DNA of 64,000 bases from Rallus limicola (GCA_022605955.1 JAKCOZ010000020.1:1229001-1293000); one strand, 5' to 3'; counted from the stretch's first letter, positions 10,280 through 20,494 are shown. Translations and numbers: made by a program. Notes: generated by a model from the sequence alone, not told the origin.

Positions 10280-11060
10280 CAGCGCCAGGTGGTAGCAGGG
10301 GGGCTGAAAGGCGCCCGGAGCCCCTGGGTGAGTCCAGCCCGTGTCCCTGGTCTCCCCGGCCGCGTCGCACAGCCGGTCCCTGCGAGAGGGACGTTTGGGA
10401 TCAGGGGCTGAGCCCTGAATGAGCTTCCTCTGGGAGTTCGTTCAACAGATCAGGGGTGGGGGCTCAGCAAACGCTCTTGCTCACCTGAAACGCAATTCCA
10501 TGTGTTTACCTCCCCGGCGGATTTCCAGGGAACACTGGGGTTGGGATGTCCCAGCACAGCCCAGCCCGGGAGCAGCAGGCGGGTACCCGGGCGCATCAGC
10601 TCGGGAGCCAGCACCGCATCGCCCCTCGCTGCGGAGCAGCCCCCGCTGCGCATCCCCCCGCCCACCCGGTTATCCGGAGGGTCTGGCGCTACCTGGCCGG
10701 GATCCGCGCTGAGGAGCCGGGGGGGAGCCAGGGGAGGGGAGGAGCAGAGGCAGCGGGGGGCGCCGGCTCGCCCCTGCCCCGTCCGTGCTGCCCGAGCCCC
10801 GCGGAGCCGGCGGAGCATCGCGGGCGGAGCCGGGGCCGGCAGCCCCCACAGCCCCCCAGAGCGAGTCCGTGTGTCCGTCCGCGGCTGCGGGGGGGGCTGG
10901 AGGGGCAGGAGGATGCTCACGACCCCAGCCGGCGCCCCCTGAGCAGCTCACACCGCAGCCTGAGCCGCGGCAGCCCCGGGCTGAGGAGCCTTAATCAAAG
11001 TTGCCGAACTTGCTCCGATTACAGAACGCGCTGGTCCGGGCTCCGCTGAGAGCTGCCCGC
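10280..11060. promoter_or_regulatory. CpG island
   Basis: Dense CpG dinucleotides, most strongly at 10560-10990, with GC-boxes and CCGG/GCGC words. No TATA-box placement, first exon or splice donor could be tied to it. It could be an orphan CpG island, an unannotated promoter or a Polycomb-type island near a developmental gene. Long frames on both strands here are composition effects. Confidence 0.55.
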
Positions 11061-11220
11061 TCGGGTGTCGGGCTGAGGAGGAAGGCATATTTTAAGAGAG
11101 AAGCCCAGGAATGACAGTTCCCTGAGATGTCCTGTCCTCCCTGACGCGGGTTCTGACTCCTGTTCCGCGCTCGGAAGCAAGATAACCCATCGTTAATAAT
11201 TAATGCCAGAGAATCCCTGG
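11061..11220. promoter_or_regulatory. Shoulder of the CpG island with mixed AT/GC sequence
   Basis: AT content rises just after the CpG island, with AGATAACCCATCGTTAATAATTAATG at 11180-11205. Such mixed CpG-shoulder elements often hold regulatory sequence. No direct proof. Confidence 0.25.
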
Positions 11221-11995
11221 CAGTCCTAGAGCTCTGCCTGCCCTGAAGGATCCGTGGCTTCAGCTGCTCCCGGGGTGCACGGGGGGGGGCACGGACCCAA
11301 GTCTCTTGGGTGGGAGCACTGCAGAAGCTCCTGGGGTCTCGGCCATGGCCCAGCCTGGGCAGGATGGAAGAGAAGAGCCCTCTGGAGCTCCTGTTGCTGC
11401 AGGGAGCTGCCAGTGTTGCTCTGTGGGGGCTAACCCCCCCGGCAGGGTGGTGTGAAATGGGGATGGGCAGGAAGGGGTGGCCATCTGGATTTCGGGCTGC
11501 GTGTGGAGGGCACTTCCATGGGCCTGTCCCATCGGCTGGGGCAGGATGCTGGGTGACCCAGTGGTACCCACGCTGTGAAAGGCACCGCAGATCCACCTTG
11601 GTGCTGTGACAGCACCACACCAGGCATCCCCAGGGCCTCTTTTCCTCCCCACCACAGTTTCATGGGATGATAAAGGACCACGACTCCATCTGTGCCTACA
11701 GACCATGGGCAGCTCAGGGAGCCTCACAGCGTTCCCACACCCCTCCGGTTTTCGGGTAAGGATGCACATGCTCAGTACAAAATCCAGCGTGGAGGCAGCC
11801 TGGCCATGAGGTGTGTGGGTGGGTCACATCCTTCCACTGAGTGTTGCACCCCCTTCCCCTCCAGAGGAACACAACAGGTGGGTCCCACCCTGTTTTCTCC
11901 CCCCTCTCTCATTTCTTCCCCTTTTTCCCCATGTTTTCCCCATCCCAGAGGTACCTCTGAAATCTCCCAACGTCAACTGGCATCAGCTCGAGCTT
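11221..11995. other. GC-rich spacer
   Basis: Unique GC-rich sequence with a pyrimidine-rich stretch at 11850-11960. No gene recognised. Confidence 0.35.
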
Positions 11996-11999
11996 GTGC

Positions 12000-12500
12000 C
12001 TGGGCTAATAAATTAAAAATGCCACATTCTCCCAAACTGCATTATTACCCTTTATAATTTTGATTGTTAATTTGCATACGAAAATTAGTCCTGTGACATG
12101 CGTGGATTTTATTTTATTCTTGAACTAATTATAAACAAGAATGCCACATTATTTACATAACTAATTATTGTTCCTTCTGTTCTCCCATTTTTAAATCACG
12201 GCCCCATTCTACATTGGTTAACGATGCAAATGAACAATCAGAGAACATTTCTGAAGTTTCTGGATTTGTTCTATTTGCATCAAATACAAATTCCTTTGAA
12301 TGGGAGATAATATGCTTTTCCATTTTAATGGACGTAAATTAGGCTGATCTTAATTTATAGTTAATTTGAATGAGTAATTCCTGTCTACCTGAGTATATTT
12401 TTTCAGGGGACGATTGTGGATGTTTATTAACCCATAAATCTGCATTTTTGCTATAAACAAAGGGAAATTTTTGTTCCCAAAAGTGATTTTCTGCCTTCAT
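12000..12500. promoter_or_regulatory. Strong candidate enhancer with three POU octamers
   Basis: A 500-bp AT-rich island with a dense motif load. Perfect octamers lie at 12070-12077 (ATTTGCAT), 12224-12231 (ATGCAAAT) and 12273-12280 (ATTTGCAT). The middle one is one base from a SOX-type AACAAT (12233-12238). Several AACTAATTA, GACGTAAATTAGG and TAATTTATAGTTAATTTG words and ATAAACAAAGG (SOX/FOX-like) follow. No open frame. POU/SOX binding and developmental or neural enhancer function are inferences from motif content. Confidence 0.5.
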
Positions 12501-13175
12501 CTTAAAGCTAGTCCTCATGTTTTGCTTGCTGCGTGCCCTCCGTGCCCCCTGAGCACTTTGGGTGCTGCTTTTTTTGGGGGGATGACCAGAGGGATCATGC
12601 TGCCCAGTGCTGCCCACCAGCAAACCCCTGGCCCCTGTGAGGGCTGTGAGCCCACCCACTCTGAGCTGCCAGGGCAAGCAGGCTAATTGGCTCTGATGGG
12701 ATTAGGAGCCCAGTGTGTTAAGATCTCTAGGAGAATGTAATAAACTCCTAGGTGGAGGTGGGAAAGGAGGAACCAGCGCAGCTCCCATACCCCTGTGCCA
12801 GGAAGAGAGAGCCCCCACCAAGCAGCAAGCCTGGATCATCCTCTCTCCATCCTCTGGCAAAGTTTAATCACATAAATCAAAGGAGAAGATGTTTAAAGAG
12901 GGGTTTGAGGCACAGAGAGGGGCTGGAGCCCCAGGGCATGCAGGGGAGTGGAGCAAGCTGGGGCTGGCTGCTGGGGTGGTCCCCCATCTCCAGATGGCAG
13001 TGCTTTGGGTAGGGACCAGGAGAGATAATGTGAAGGGCTGTTTTCCCCTCGCAGGGCTGGGTCCCAAATTGTCCCGTGTCACAGGAGGGTGACCCCAAGC
13101 CTGGGACCCCCAGACCTACTCCCAGCTGGGGAGTTAAGGCTGGTGCAGCCCTGCACAGTGAGCCTGAGGTCAGGA
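12501..13175. other. Spacer with small AT-rich patches
   Basis: Mostly GC-rich unique sequence; AT-rich patches at about 12690-12755 and 12860-12905. No gene or repeat recognised. Confidence 0.3.
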
Positions 13176-13225
13176 TATCTAGGCAGGTAATTACTAGGCA
13201 GGTAATTAGTCCAAATTATCAGGAG
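13176..13225 (+). repeat. 15-bp duplication containing GGTAATTA homeodomain core
   Basis: AGGCAGGTAATTACT (13181-13195) is followed directly by AGGCAGGTAATTAGT (13196-13210), differing by one base. The duplication places two TAATTA cores exactly 15 bp apart, then CCAAATTATC. It could be a two-copy minisatellite or a duplicated homeodomain site. Confidence 0.8.
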
Positions 13226-13525
13226 CACTGCACTGTGACATGCTGGGGAAGGACAGGGGTACCACTGAATCCCTAAAAACCCAGCAAGAAGGGAACGAAG
13301 GGCAAAGCATCAGGGGAAGGGAAAGTTTGGAGCCCTTTCTCCCTGGTCCAGGGGGTCTCTGCTCCTCTGTGTTCCCTCAGCTCCAAGCACGCCCAGGGCA
13401 GCAGGGTGGTGCTGGAGTGGAGAGCCCAGCCTGGGGGAGAGGCTGTGCCCCCAACCCTGCCCTGGCACGTGAGTGGCCAGTCCTGGGGGTGCTGATCCAG
13501 GACACACGCTTCCAAAACGGCCTCT
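13226..13525. other. GC-rich spacer
   Basis: Unique sequence with no recognised feature. Confidence 0.35.
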
Positions 13526-13529
13526 AAAT

Positions 13530-13770
13530 AAATGTGTGCCTTAAAAAAAATAACTCTAAGGACGTATCTATCTGATAATCATTAAATTGGCTCCCAAGGA
13601 GCCGTTATGTTCTATGTGGTAGAAAATATGAATTTTAAAATAGATCCTAAATACTGCTGTTATAGGAGAGAGCGTTACAGCTCACAAAGAGCCGTCACAG
13701 TCTAGCGGGTGGGTAATACACAGCTTAAAAAATCGTCTCAATTCTCTCACACTCTGAGAAGTGATAAATC
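13530..13770. promoter_or_regulatory. Candidate conserved noncoding element
   Basis: An AT-rich island starting with an A8 run, then TATCTGATAATCATTAAATTGG, AATTTTAAAATAGATCC and a run of short words up to CAATTCTCTCACACTC. It contains GATAATC and ATTAAAT homeodomain-like cores. No coding frame. Confidence 0.4.
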
Positions 13771-14030
13771 TCCAAGCTTGGGATGCTGCAGGGAGGCAGC
13801 TCCCCGGTCCTGAGCTGACAGCGGGGCAGGAGGGCAGCCCCAGCACCCCGAGCATCCCATGGGATGGGGCGATGCTCCCACAGGGCTCCCGTGCCCCATC
13901 TCACAGCGGCAGAGGCAGCAGGGTGTGAACTGGGGCTGAAGGCTTCCTGAGGTGCCAGGAGAGCACCAAAAATCGTGTCCTGGTACCTGCAGAGCTGCTG
14001 AGCTGAGGAGGGATGCACATCCCTGCATGT
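13771..14030. other. GC-rich spacer
   Basis: Unique sequence with nothing recognised. Confidence 0.3.
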
Positions 14031-14110
14031 ACGTGGGCATATTTTTAATTTACTGGGTATTTTCCATAATAATTTGAATAACACTCTAAGAATTCATGGG
14101 GTGATGTGGG
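14031..14110. promoter_or_regulatory. AT-rich islet
   Basis: A short AT-rich patch with ATATTTTTAATTTAC and TCCATAATAATTTGAATAAC. Possibly part of the same regulatory unit as 13530-13770. Confidence 0.25.
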
Positions 14111-14813
14111 AAGACAGTGCCAATGATCTCAGCCTCATCCTAGGAGCTGTGGCTGCTGCCTGGGAGCTCTGCTGAGCAAAACCTGTGTGGGAGATGCTGG
14201 GTGCTGCACCAAGATCCACTGTTGTATTGCTTTGAGTACAGGGGACCTTCAGAACAGACCAGGGGGGAGGAATTCATAGTACTGGGGCACCCCAGGCCAA
14301 GTTCAGCTCTGCTAAGCACCATTCCCTCCTCCCCTGCCTTTAGAAGACAACAAAATGCAACAGGCAAAGTTTTTCCCCTGCTTTAATTCAGCTCTGGTGT
14401 CTGTGTGACGGGAGCAGAGCGATTCCATCGCTCCTGTTTAATACAGCAGGAGCCCAGGATAATTGTCCCTGGATTCTTCAGGCCAGATTCAGCTCCCATT
14501 AAAGTCAATAATTAGATTTTCATCATCGGTAATTGGAACTGCTGCCCGGCCAGCTGAGCTGTCCACTGTAAGCTGTGCAGGGTCTGGGTGCTCTCAGCAC
14601 CCCCAGACACAGCTGGCACCGGGGGGGGTCTCTAAATCTGCTCTGCCTCCTGGGTGCTCAGGAGATGCACCCAGTGTGGTACGAGCACATCAGGGGCATC
14701 TCTGCTGCCCCAAGGGTGGCACCGCTCTCCCGAGCCAGGGGCAGGACGTGGGACTGACCAGGGTGGTCCAGGGCATCGCTTAGATGAGGTGATGGTCTTG
14801 ACAGCTGCCCCCC
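14111..14813. other. Spacer with one AT-rich patch
   Basis: GC-rich unique sequence. 14455-14545 is AT-rich with CCATTAAAGTCAATAATTAG and GGTAATTGG and may be a small regulatory element. Confidence 0.3.
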
Positions 14814-14908
14814 AGCCAGACACATACCCCCAGCCAGACACATACCCCCCAGCCAGCCACGTACCCCCAGTCAGCCACGTACCCCCAGCCAGCTATGCAC
14901 CCCCCAGC
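14814..14908 (+). repeat. 18-19-bp minisatellite, 5 copies
   Basis: Units AGCCAGACACATACCCCC and variants start at 14814, 14832, 14851, 14869 and 14887. Length differences come from the terminal C run. Confidence 0.9.
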
Positions 14909-15095
14909 CCTGCATGCTCCTGGAGCAGCTTCCCATGCTCTGGGCTGCAAGCAGGGCTGCCAGTACCTGCCATGGGGCTGGGGGTCCTGGCAGAGGTTTG
15001 GTGGGTGCCACCTCCCGTGGTGGCCAAGGCCAGGTTTGGGTGCTGCAGGGAGGTGCCCGGGGGTCCTGCCTACAGCCCGTCCTCTCAGGGAGATG
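14909..15095. other. GC-rich spacer
   Basis: Unique sequence. Nothing recognised. Confidence 0.3.
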
Positions 15096-15099
15096 AGAA

Positions 15100-15300
15100 C
15101 TGGAGCTCATTTAGCTGGAAATTTCAATCAAATTAGTGACCTGCAGCTAGTTTTGGGTTTTACTAATGCAATTAGAGAATCTAATTGTATTAATCACAAT
15201 CATATTATATTGCCAATAATTAAATTCCCTTTGACACAATTGTTTACACTTCCATTGCTTATTAATTAGTCCAACATCATTAGTCACTTATGTAACGGGG
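15100..15300. promoter_or_regulatory. Candidate conserved noncoding element with inverted homeodomain sites
   Basis: A sharply AT-rich island between GC-rich sequence and a G-rich minisatellite. CAATTAG (15169-15175) and CTAATTG (15181-15187) form a perfect inverted pair with a 5-bp spacer. Further words include TGTATTAATCACAATC, CCAATAATTAAATTCCC and TTATTAATTAGTCC. Several closely spaced TAATTA cores suggest homeodomain binding. Confidence 0.45.
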
Positions 15301-15354
15301 AAACGACTCCCCAGTAGCCCCTCACTGGGCAGGAGCTGCAGCTGGGCCCGGCGC

Positions 15355-15780
15355 GGGCAGGGGTACGGGCAGGGGTACGGGCACAAGCAGGGGTACGAGC
15401 AGGGGTACAGGCAGGGGTATGGGCAGGGGTACAGGCAGGGGTACGGGCAGGGGTACAGGTACGGGCAGGGTTATGGGCAGGGGTACAGGCAGGGGTATGG
15501 GCAGGGGTATGGGCAGGGGTATGGGCAGGGGTACAGGTACAGGCAGGGGTACAGGTATGGGCAGGGGTACAGGCAGGGGTATGGGCAGGGGTACAGGCAG
15601 GGGTATAGGCAGGGGTACGGGTACGGGCAGGGGTACAGGCAGGGGTATGGGCAGGGGTATGGGCAGGGGTATGGGCAGGGGTATGGGCAGGGGCACAGGT
15701 ACAGGCAGGGGTACAGGTATGGGCAGGGGTACAGGCAGGGGTGTGGGTACGGGCAGGCGTCCGGGCAGGGGTATGTGCAG
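15355..15780 (+). repeat. 12-bp G-rich minisatellite, about 35 copies, G-quadruplex prone
   Basis: The unit is GGGGTATGGGCA with variants GGGGTACAGGCA and GGGGTACGGGCA and occasional 6-bp slips. The G-rich strand is plus. Runs such as 15488-15530 and 15643-15690 repeat GGGG-TAT-GGG-CA, fitting G3+ with loops of 2-3 bases. Because the period is 12, frames stay open on both strands as Gly-Arg or Leu-Pro-Val-Pro polypeptides. These should not be called genes. Confidence 0.97.
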
Positions 15781-16265
15781 AAGTATCTCCCCCCTCAGTC
15801 CCCTCTCCCAAAGCCACTCCCGTGCGGGAGGCCGGGGGATCGGGGGTCCCCGCGCAGACACGGGATAGAGATACTGGGATAACGATACGAGAACAGGCAG
15901 GGCAGGACCGGGCGCCCACGCCTGTGCTGACAGTTTGTCCTTCCCGTCCTGAAAAGCTTCATTATCCTCCACACAAAGGCAACACCCCCCCCTCCATCGC
16001 TCCCCACCTTTCGCCCAGACGCCTCGCCTGACTCGCCTCTCCGCTGCCTTTTGCATCCCCAAACCCCATCCTCTCCCCTCAGGCTGCTCTCCTGACCAAA
16101 AAGAAGCCGTTTCCTCTCTCCCCCCACCCCCCGGTTGCTCTTTAGATGATTTCCCTGGCTCTGCCGAGCTCCTGGCACCGCCGGTTTGTGAGCGCAGGTA
16201 CAGGGAACTCTTGCGAGGGGGATGCTAATGGCAGGGGGTGGGCTGGGAGCGCGGGGGGGCGGCAG
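15781..16265. other. GC-rich spacer
   Basis: Pyrimidine-rich unique sequence; no gene or known repeat recognised. Confidence 0.35.
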
Positions 16266-16267
16266 GT

Positions 16268-16445
16268 TCCCTGGGAGACAATAAAATTCGGGATTCTTTG
16301 AAGGACAAAAGGGAGAAAAGCAAAGTGGAAAGAGTGGACTCGTGAGAAAGAATAAACCCAGCGAACGGATAGGTGTAGTATCCTTGGAAACGAAGCTGGG
16401 AGGAACACATCGAGGAAGCCAGTTGCTTAAATAAATTAATTAGGT
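16268..16445. promoter_or_regulatory. A-rich islet flanking CpG island
   Basis: A-rich sequence with ACAATAAAATTCGGG and GCTTAAATAAATTAATTAGG immediately left of the CpG-rich block. It may be the AT-rich half of a compound regulatory region with 16446-17010. Confidence 0.3.
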
Positions 16446-16890
16446 GCCCGCAAACGAGCCTCCGGGAACGCAGGAGCCACCAGTGTCCCGGCGCTGGGGA
16501 TGCTCGGGGACCCGGCGCAGGGGCGGGACCGGTGCCCGGGGGTGCCCGGGGATGCTCCGGGATGCCCCGGGATGCCCCGAGGGCCGGGCGAGGGCTGAGC
16601 ACGGGGGTCGCTCCCCCTTCAGCGGGGGTGGGAGCCCGCGGCCCCCCAAAGCGCCCGGCTCAGCCGACAGAAACGCGGGGGGGGGGGGAGGGGGGGGGGT
16701 GTTTGCTCGGAGGGGTGGGGAGCGGGGCAGGGGGGGGGGCTGCGCCCCTCCCCGGGGGATTTGGGAGGGGGAGAGGCTTTCCCAGCGCCGGTGGGTGCGG
16801 GTGAGGGGTGCGTGGCAGGGGGGTGGCGGCGCAGTTAATTGCTAACTGGCGGCAGCGCTCCCTGTGATGAGCCCTGTCAGGTCGCATCTC
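16446..16890. promoter_or_regulatory. CpG-rich, G-tract-rich block
   Basis: CpG-dense from ~16446. It includes a short run of GGGATGCCCCG-like units (16548-16580) and long G tracts at 16678-16702 and 16730-16739. No first exon is evident. It is sandwiched between AT-rich, TAATTA-bearing flanks, a layout seen at CpG islands of developmental regulators. Orphan island versus promoter is undecided. Confidence 0.45.
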
Positions 16891-17010
16891 GGCTGCGGGA
16901 GTGAATTCATCACCGCCGCGCGCTCGCGGAGCCGCTGGTGTTTTAATTATAATTACGTATCTCATATGCTCCTTTGGAACACCTCGCAGCTGCTAATTAG
17001 CCCTCGCACA
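16891..17010. promoter_or_regulatory. Candidate conserved element with TAATTATAATTA palindrome
   Basis: Mixed CpG and AT sequence. 16944-16955 reads TAATTATAATTA, a perfect 12-bp palindrome carrying two overlapping homeodomain cores. Then ACGTATCTCATATG and GCTGCTAATTAGCCC follow. It closely resembles a homeodomain-dimer element. Confidence 0.4.
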
Positions 17011-17340
17011 CCCCTGCCCGGGCCGCCGGCCCCTCGGCCTCCCCAACCAGCTCCCGCTTCCCAGGTTGGGGGTGGCAAAGCTTACTGGGGCACAAACACG
17101 ATTTTGGGGGGGGGGAGCGGAGGTGGGGGGGTGTTGAAGGGAGTATCCCAGGGCTCGGCCTTTCTGCACAGCAGCAGAGCAACGTGCCTGTTTGCCCACA
17201 CTGAAGGCAGGAAGAGGTCAGAAAAGCACAAATAACTTCTCAGGGGTGCCCCTGGTTATGCCCCCTCCAGCCCCCCCAAACCCAGCAGCGTGGGCATGGT
17301 GTGGGCTGGTGCCCCCCAGGTCTGCCTGGCCCCCACCTCG
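17011..17340. other. GC-rich spacer with G tract
   Basis: Unique sequence with a G10 run at 17106-17115 and further G tracts to 17132. Nothing else recognised. Confidence 0.35.
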
Positions 17341-17344
17341 GATC

Positions 17345-17480
17345 CCACTTGTGATTGGAAATTGCAATTCCAGGCTGGGAACTCTTAATAACGGTGTGGG
17401 GAGCAATGCCTGCAAGGCTAAATTGCTTCATTTGCATTGTCTTGGAATATTTTTGCATCTCATAAAGATCTGTATTTTTG
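17345..17480. promoter_or_regulatory. Candidate regulatory islet with POU octamer
   Basis: Contains TTGGAAATTGCAATTCC, a perfect octamer ATTTGCAT at 17430-17437, and GGAATATTTTTGCATC. AT-rich between GC-rich flanks. Confidence 0.35.
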
Positions 17481-17487
17481 CTTTGCC

Positions 17488-17521
17488 CTTCCCCCCACCC
17501 CCCCACCCCCCCCCCCCCCCA
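17488..17521. repeat. Poly-C tract
   Basis: An almost uninterrupted C run broken only by single A bases. It is a likely site of sequencing and assembly length error. Confidence 0.9.
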
Positions 17522-17622
17522 TCCTGGGTTTTTTCATGAGGAGATGGCAGTGCAGAGCCCCAGCCATCCCATTATCCCCACGTGCTGCCTGGGCAGAGGA
17601 GCTGGACCAGATCCTGCCCCAG

Positions 17623-17670
17623 AGCTGGATCCCTGGAGCTGGATCCCTGGAGCTGGATCCCTGGAGCTGG
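17623..17670 (+). repeat. 14-bp minisatellite, 3.4 copies
   Basis: AGCTGGATCCCTGG starts at 17623, 17637 and 17651, with a partial copy at 17665. Each unit has a GGATCC site. Confidence 0.92.
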
Positions 17671-18160
17671 TGGTGGCCTCGTGTCCAGAAAAGGCCTGGA
17701 TTGCAGGATGCTTCTGCAGCAGCCCCCCACACACACACACCCCATCTCACCCCACTGGACCTCTGTGTCCCACCAGTTCAGGGCAGCGAGAGCCAAGGAG
17801 TTGGGATGCATTCCCATTTTAGGGAATTGGGTGTTTTTGTGGGTTTTCCTGCCAGGTGGGCTCTGTTTGGGGAGGTGCACAGCCAGCCTGACCCTCCCCT
17901 CCCCTCCCAGGACCTGCCAAGGACCCCTTAGGAAATGCCCCCTCCCTCCCACCCAGGTGAGGGTGGGCACTGTGGGATGTCTGTGGGACACATCAGGTTT
18001 TCTGTGTGTCTGTCTGAGCGTGCTGGCTGCTCGGTGCTCCCTGGATGGTGCTACCAGCAGCGAGTGGTCCCAGCCCTGCATCCCATGCGAGCGCGGGGTG
18101 AGGGATGCTGGCTGAGCCATCCCTCCCTGAAACCGGGCAAACAGAGCCAAGTAGGAGGAA
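17671..18160. other. GC-rich spacer
   Basis: Unique sequence with a short CA run at 17728-17741. No gene recognised. Confidence 0.35.
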
Positions 18161-18164
18161 AACC

Positions 18165-18330
18165 TGCTGGAATCTAATTGTGGAGGCGGGGGAGATGCAG
18201 GGGAGAGGCAGGGATTGATAGCTGTCTGGTCTGCTGCACCTTTGAGGCGTCATTAACATCTGATTAATTAGCTGAGGTGTGCTTCGCCAGTGTGAAGCGC
18301 TGAACAAGTGCACAGTGTAACTGGGCTGAT
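18165..18330. promoter_or_regulatory. Candidate conserved noncoding element
   Basis: Contains GGAATCTAATTGTGG, CACCTTTGAGGCG, TCATTAACATCTGATTAATT and AGCTGAGGTGTGC (T-box-like). Moderate AT content and short motif-dense structure. Confidence 0.3.
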
Positions 18331-19005
18331 GCGGAGTGGCTGGCGGCGGTACTGGGGGCAATGGGAGGGGGGCAGGGACCAGTGCTGTGAAACGGGCACC
18401 GGGGTGGGGGGCGGCGAGGGGCAGGGGATCTTTACATCAGCAGAGGCTGCGAGGGAGCCCAGAGGTGCTGCGCTGGCTTCCCTGCTGTGGCCTCTTGGTG
18501 CTGCTTTACTTAAAAGGCTGCTAATCGCCTCCTAGGGCAGTGATGCTGCTGCCGTTACTGCTGCCGAGATCCGGCTGGTTTGCAGCCTGGACCAAGCCTG
18601 GCATCCCCCGGGCACCCTCCCTACCCCCCCTCCCACCCTGAAGAGCTAACCCGCGGCAGAGCCCCCATTGCACTGAGCCCTCCCCCTTAGTCCTGGACTT
18701 TATTTTCGGTCCCTGGATTAAAACAAGCACCCGGGAGGCTCCGGGTGTCTGTCGGGGGGGAGTGGTGCCCACCCAGCACCCGCCGTGTCCCCGCAGGTGT
18801 CAGCACCCCGAGGGATGCAGGGGAGCATCCCCATGCCACTGCCCCCAGTTTCACGGGGCGAGGTCAGTCTCTGTTGGGGTCTTGGCTACCGCACACGGGG
18901 TGTTCTCCAGGCAGGTGGAATCGGTGCTTCCTGCACCCTGCCCTGGGCTCTGCCTGCCTGTGGCAGAGAGGACCACCAGAAAGCTCTTTCCCAGCTCCAT
19001 AACCA
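18331..19005. other. GC-rich spacer
   Basis: Unique GC-rich sequence without recognised gene or repeat. Confidence 0.35.
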
Positions 19006-19009
19006 GTAT

Positions 19010-19250
19010 CTCTCCTTTAAATAGTTAATATGCTTAGATGTATTTTAATAAACTCTATTTAATGGCCATACATTAATTGTCTGATTAATTCTAATAAATC
19101 CTTATTTGAGATGCTTAATTTAGAGTGTGACTGATCGTCCTGTCATGGATGGATTATATAATTGTTGTCTGGGATGAGATACTTTGGGAGATACTGGACA
19201 AAGGCAGAAATGGGGGAACTTCTCTGGTAATTGAAAATCACATCAGCATG
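19010..19250. promoter_or_regulatory. Candidate conserved noncoding element
   Basis: An AT-rich island with TTTAAATAGTTAATATGC, ACATTAATTGTCTGATTAAT (ATTAAT repeated directly at 12-bp spacing) and GATGCTTAATTTAGAG. Tightly packed homeodomain-type words. Confidence 0.42.
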
Positions 19251-19555
19251 AAGAGCACTGCTGGGAGCGCCGGGCTGGGGTGGGAGGCAGCTGCTGTGGG
19301 ACAGGGGAGCCGGGAGGGGCAAGCACGTCCTGTGGGATGTGGGGATGGGTGGGTCAGCCCCAGGACCCCCTCACCATCGGCCGTGTGGGGTCTGGGCAGC
19401 AGCAGAGCCCTGCGCAGCGATGGCACAGCACCGAGTGGGATGCTGCTCCCGGGATGCTGCTCCCGGGAGGTGGGGAGCTCTGTAGGTGTTTGCTGATGGC
19501 TCTGGAGGACAAAGGTGCATCCCTCTGAAGGCCAGTGAGGGCGCCAGGCCAGATG
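19251..19555. other. GC-rich spacer
   Basis: Unique sequence. GGATGCTGCTCCCGG is duplicated in tandem near 19438-19468. Confidence 0.35.
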
Positions 19556-19745
19556 GGTTTGATACTAATTTACTTAAGAGGGGAGGTGATGTCACTTGGC
19601 CCCGCTGGCTGTGTTATTGAATTTGCTGCTGGTTCCCCCAGGAGCGTGGGGAGCAGCAGAGGCTGCCCGGTGTTTACACTCGCTGACATTTCTATGAATA
19701 GCTGTTAAAGACCAATTTTCTCTCTCGCTGGCGGCTGCAGAAATG
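19556..19745. promoter_or_regulatory. Weak AT-rich islet
   Basis: Moderately AT-rich, with ATACTAATTTACTTAAG and GAATAGCTGTTAAAG. Weak candidate. Confidence 0.22.
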
Positions 19746-20460
19746 CCAGCTGAGGTGTGTGAGGGTGATGCTCACAGCCCCACGCTGCCTCGGGTCCGGC
19801 CGGGCTCAGGGTGGCCCTGGGGGGCTGCTGACCAGTCCTTGAGCCGGTCCCTGAGCCCCCACACTGGTGGGTGCTGCAGAGCCCTGTGGGACCCATCGTG
19901 GGTACAGGGGTGCTGGCAGCGAGGGGACCCCAGCCCCACTCCCGTCGGGGGGCTGCAGCCCTGCCCAGCATGGGGTGAAGGAGGCTTGAAACTGGGGGGG
20001 TCCGAGACGGGGCAGAGGCACACATCTCACTTTTTGGTCTATAGATCCCTGTGTGCAGCTTGTGGAGAGGTGTCACGCTTCAAACACGAGGCTCAGGGCT
20101 GACCCCTCTGCCATCCTGCTGCAAATTGACCAAACACCAGCACGGATGCTGCCAGCAAAGCCCAAACCTCCCTGGTAAACACCAGAACACGGTGCCCTGG
20201 CCACGGCGTGAGGATGCTCCACTGCTCCCAGGGCTCTTTTTCAGGGGAATGCAGAACTGGCAGCTGAGCTCCTCCCAGGAGCATCAGGACCAACCTCCCT
20301 CCCAGGAGCTCGGCCAGAAATTCCCCATTCTCTTTGCTTTGGTGGCTGCTGCTCCCTCATTTCAGTCCCAGGGTTTCACATCCCTGTCGGGTGCCCCAGA
20401 CCGAGTGCAGGGGCAGCCCCTGCCCCATCCCAGTGGAACCAGCACCCACCAACCCAACGG
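19746..20460. other. GC-rich spacer
   Basis: Unique GC-rich sequence ending in a G10 tract (20461-20470). No gene recognised. Confidence 0.35.
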
Positions 20461-20494
20461 GGGGGGGGGGTGTTGCCCAAAGCTGGGCACACGC

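Noticed and set aside
15322..16062. 246-codon minus frame of Leu-Pro-Val-Pro repeats and the 149-codon plus Gly-Arg frame
   Set aside because: Both come from the 12-bp G-rich minisatellite. Similar frames on both strands argue against coding.
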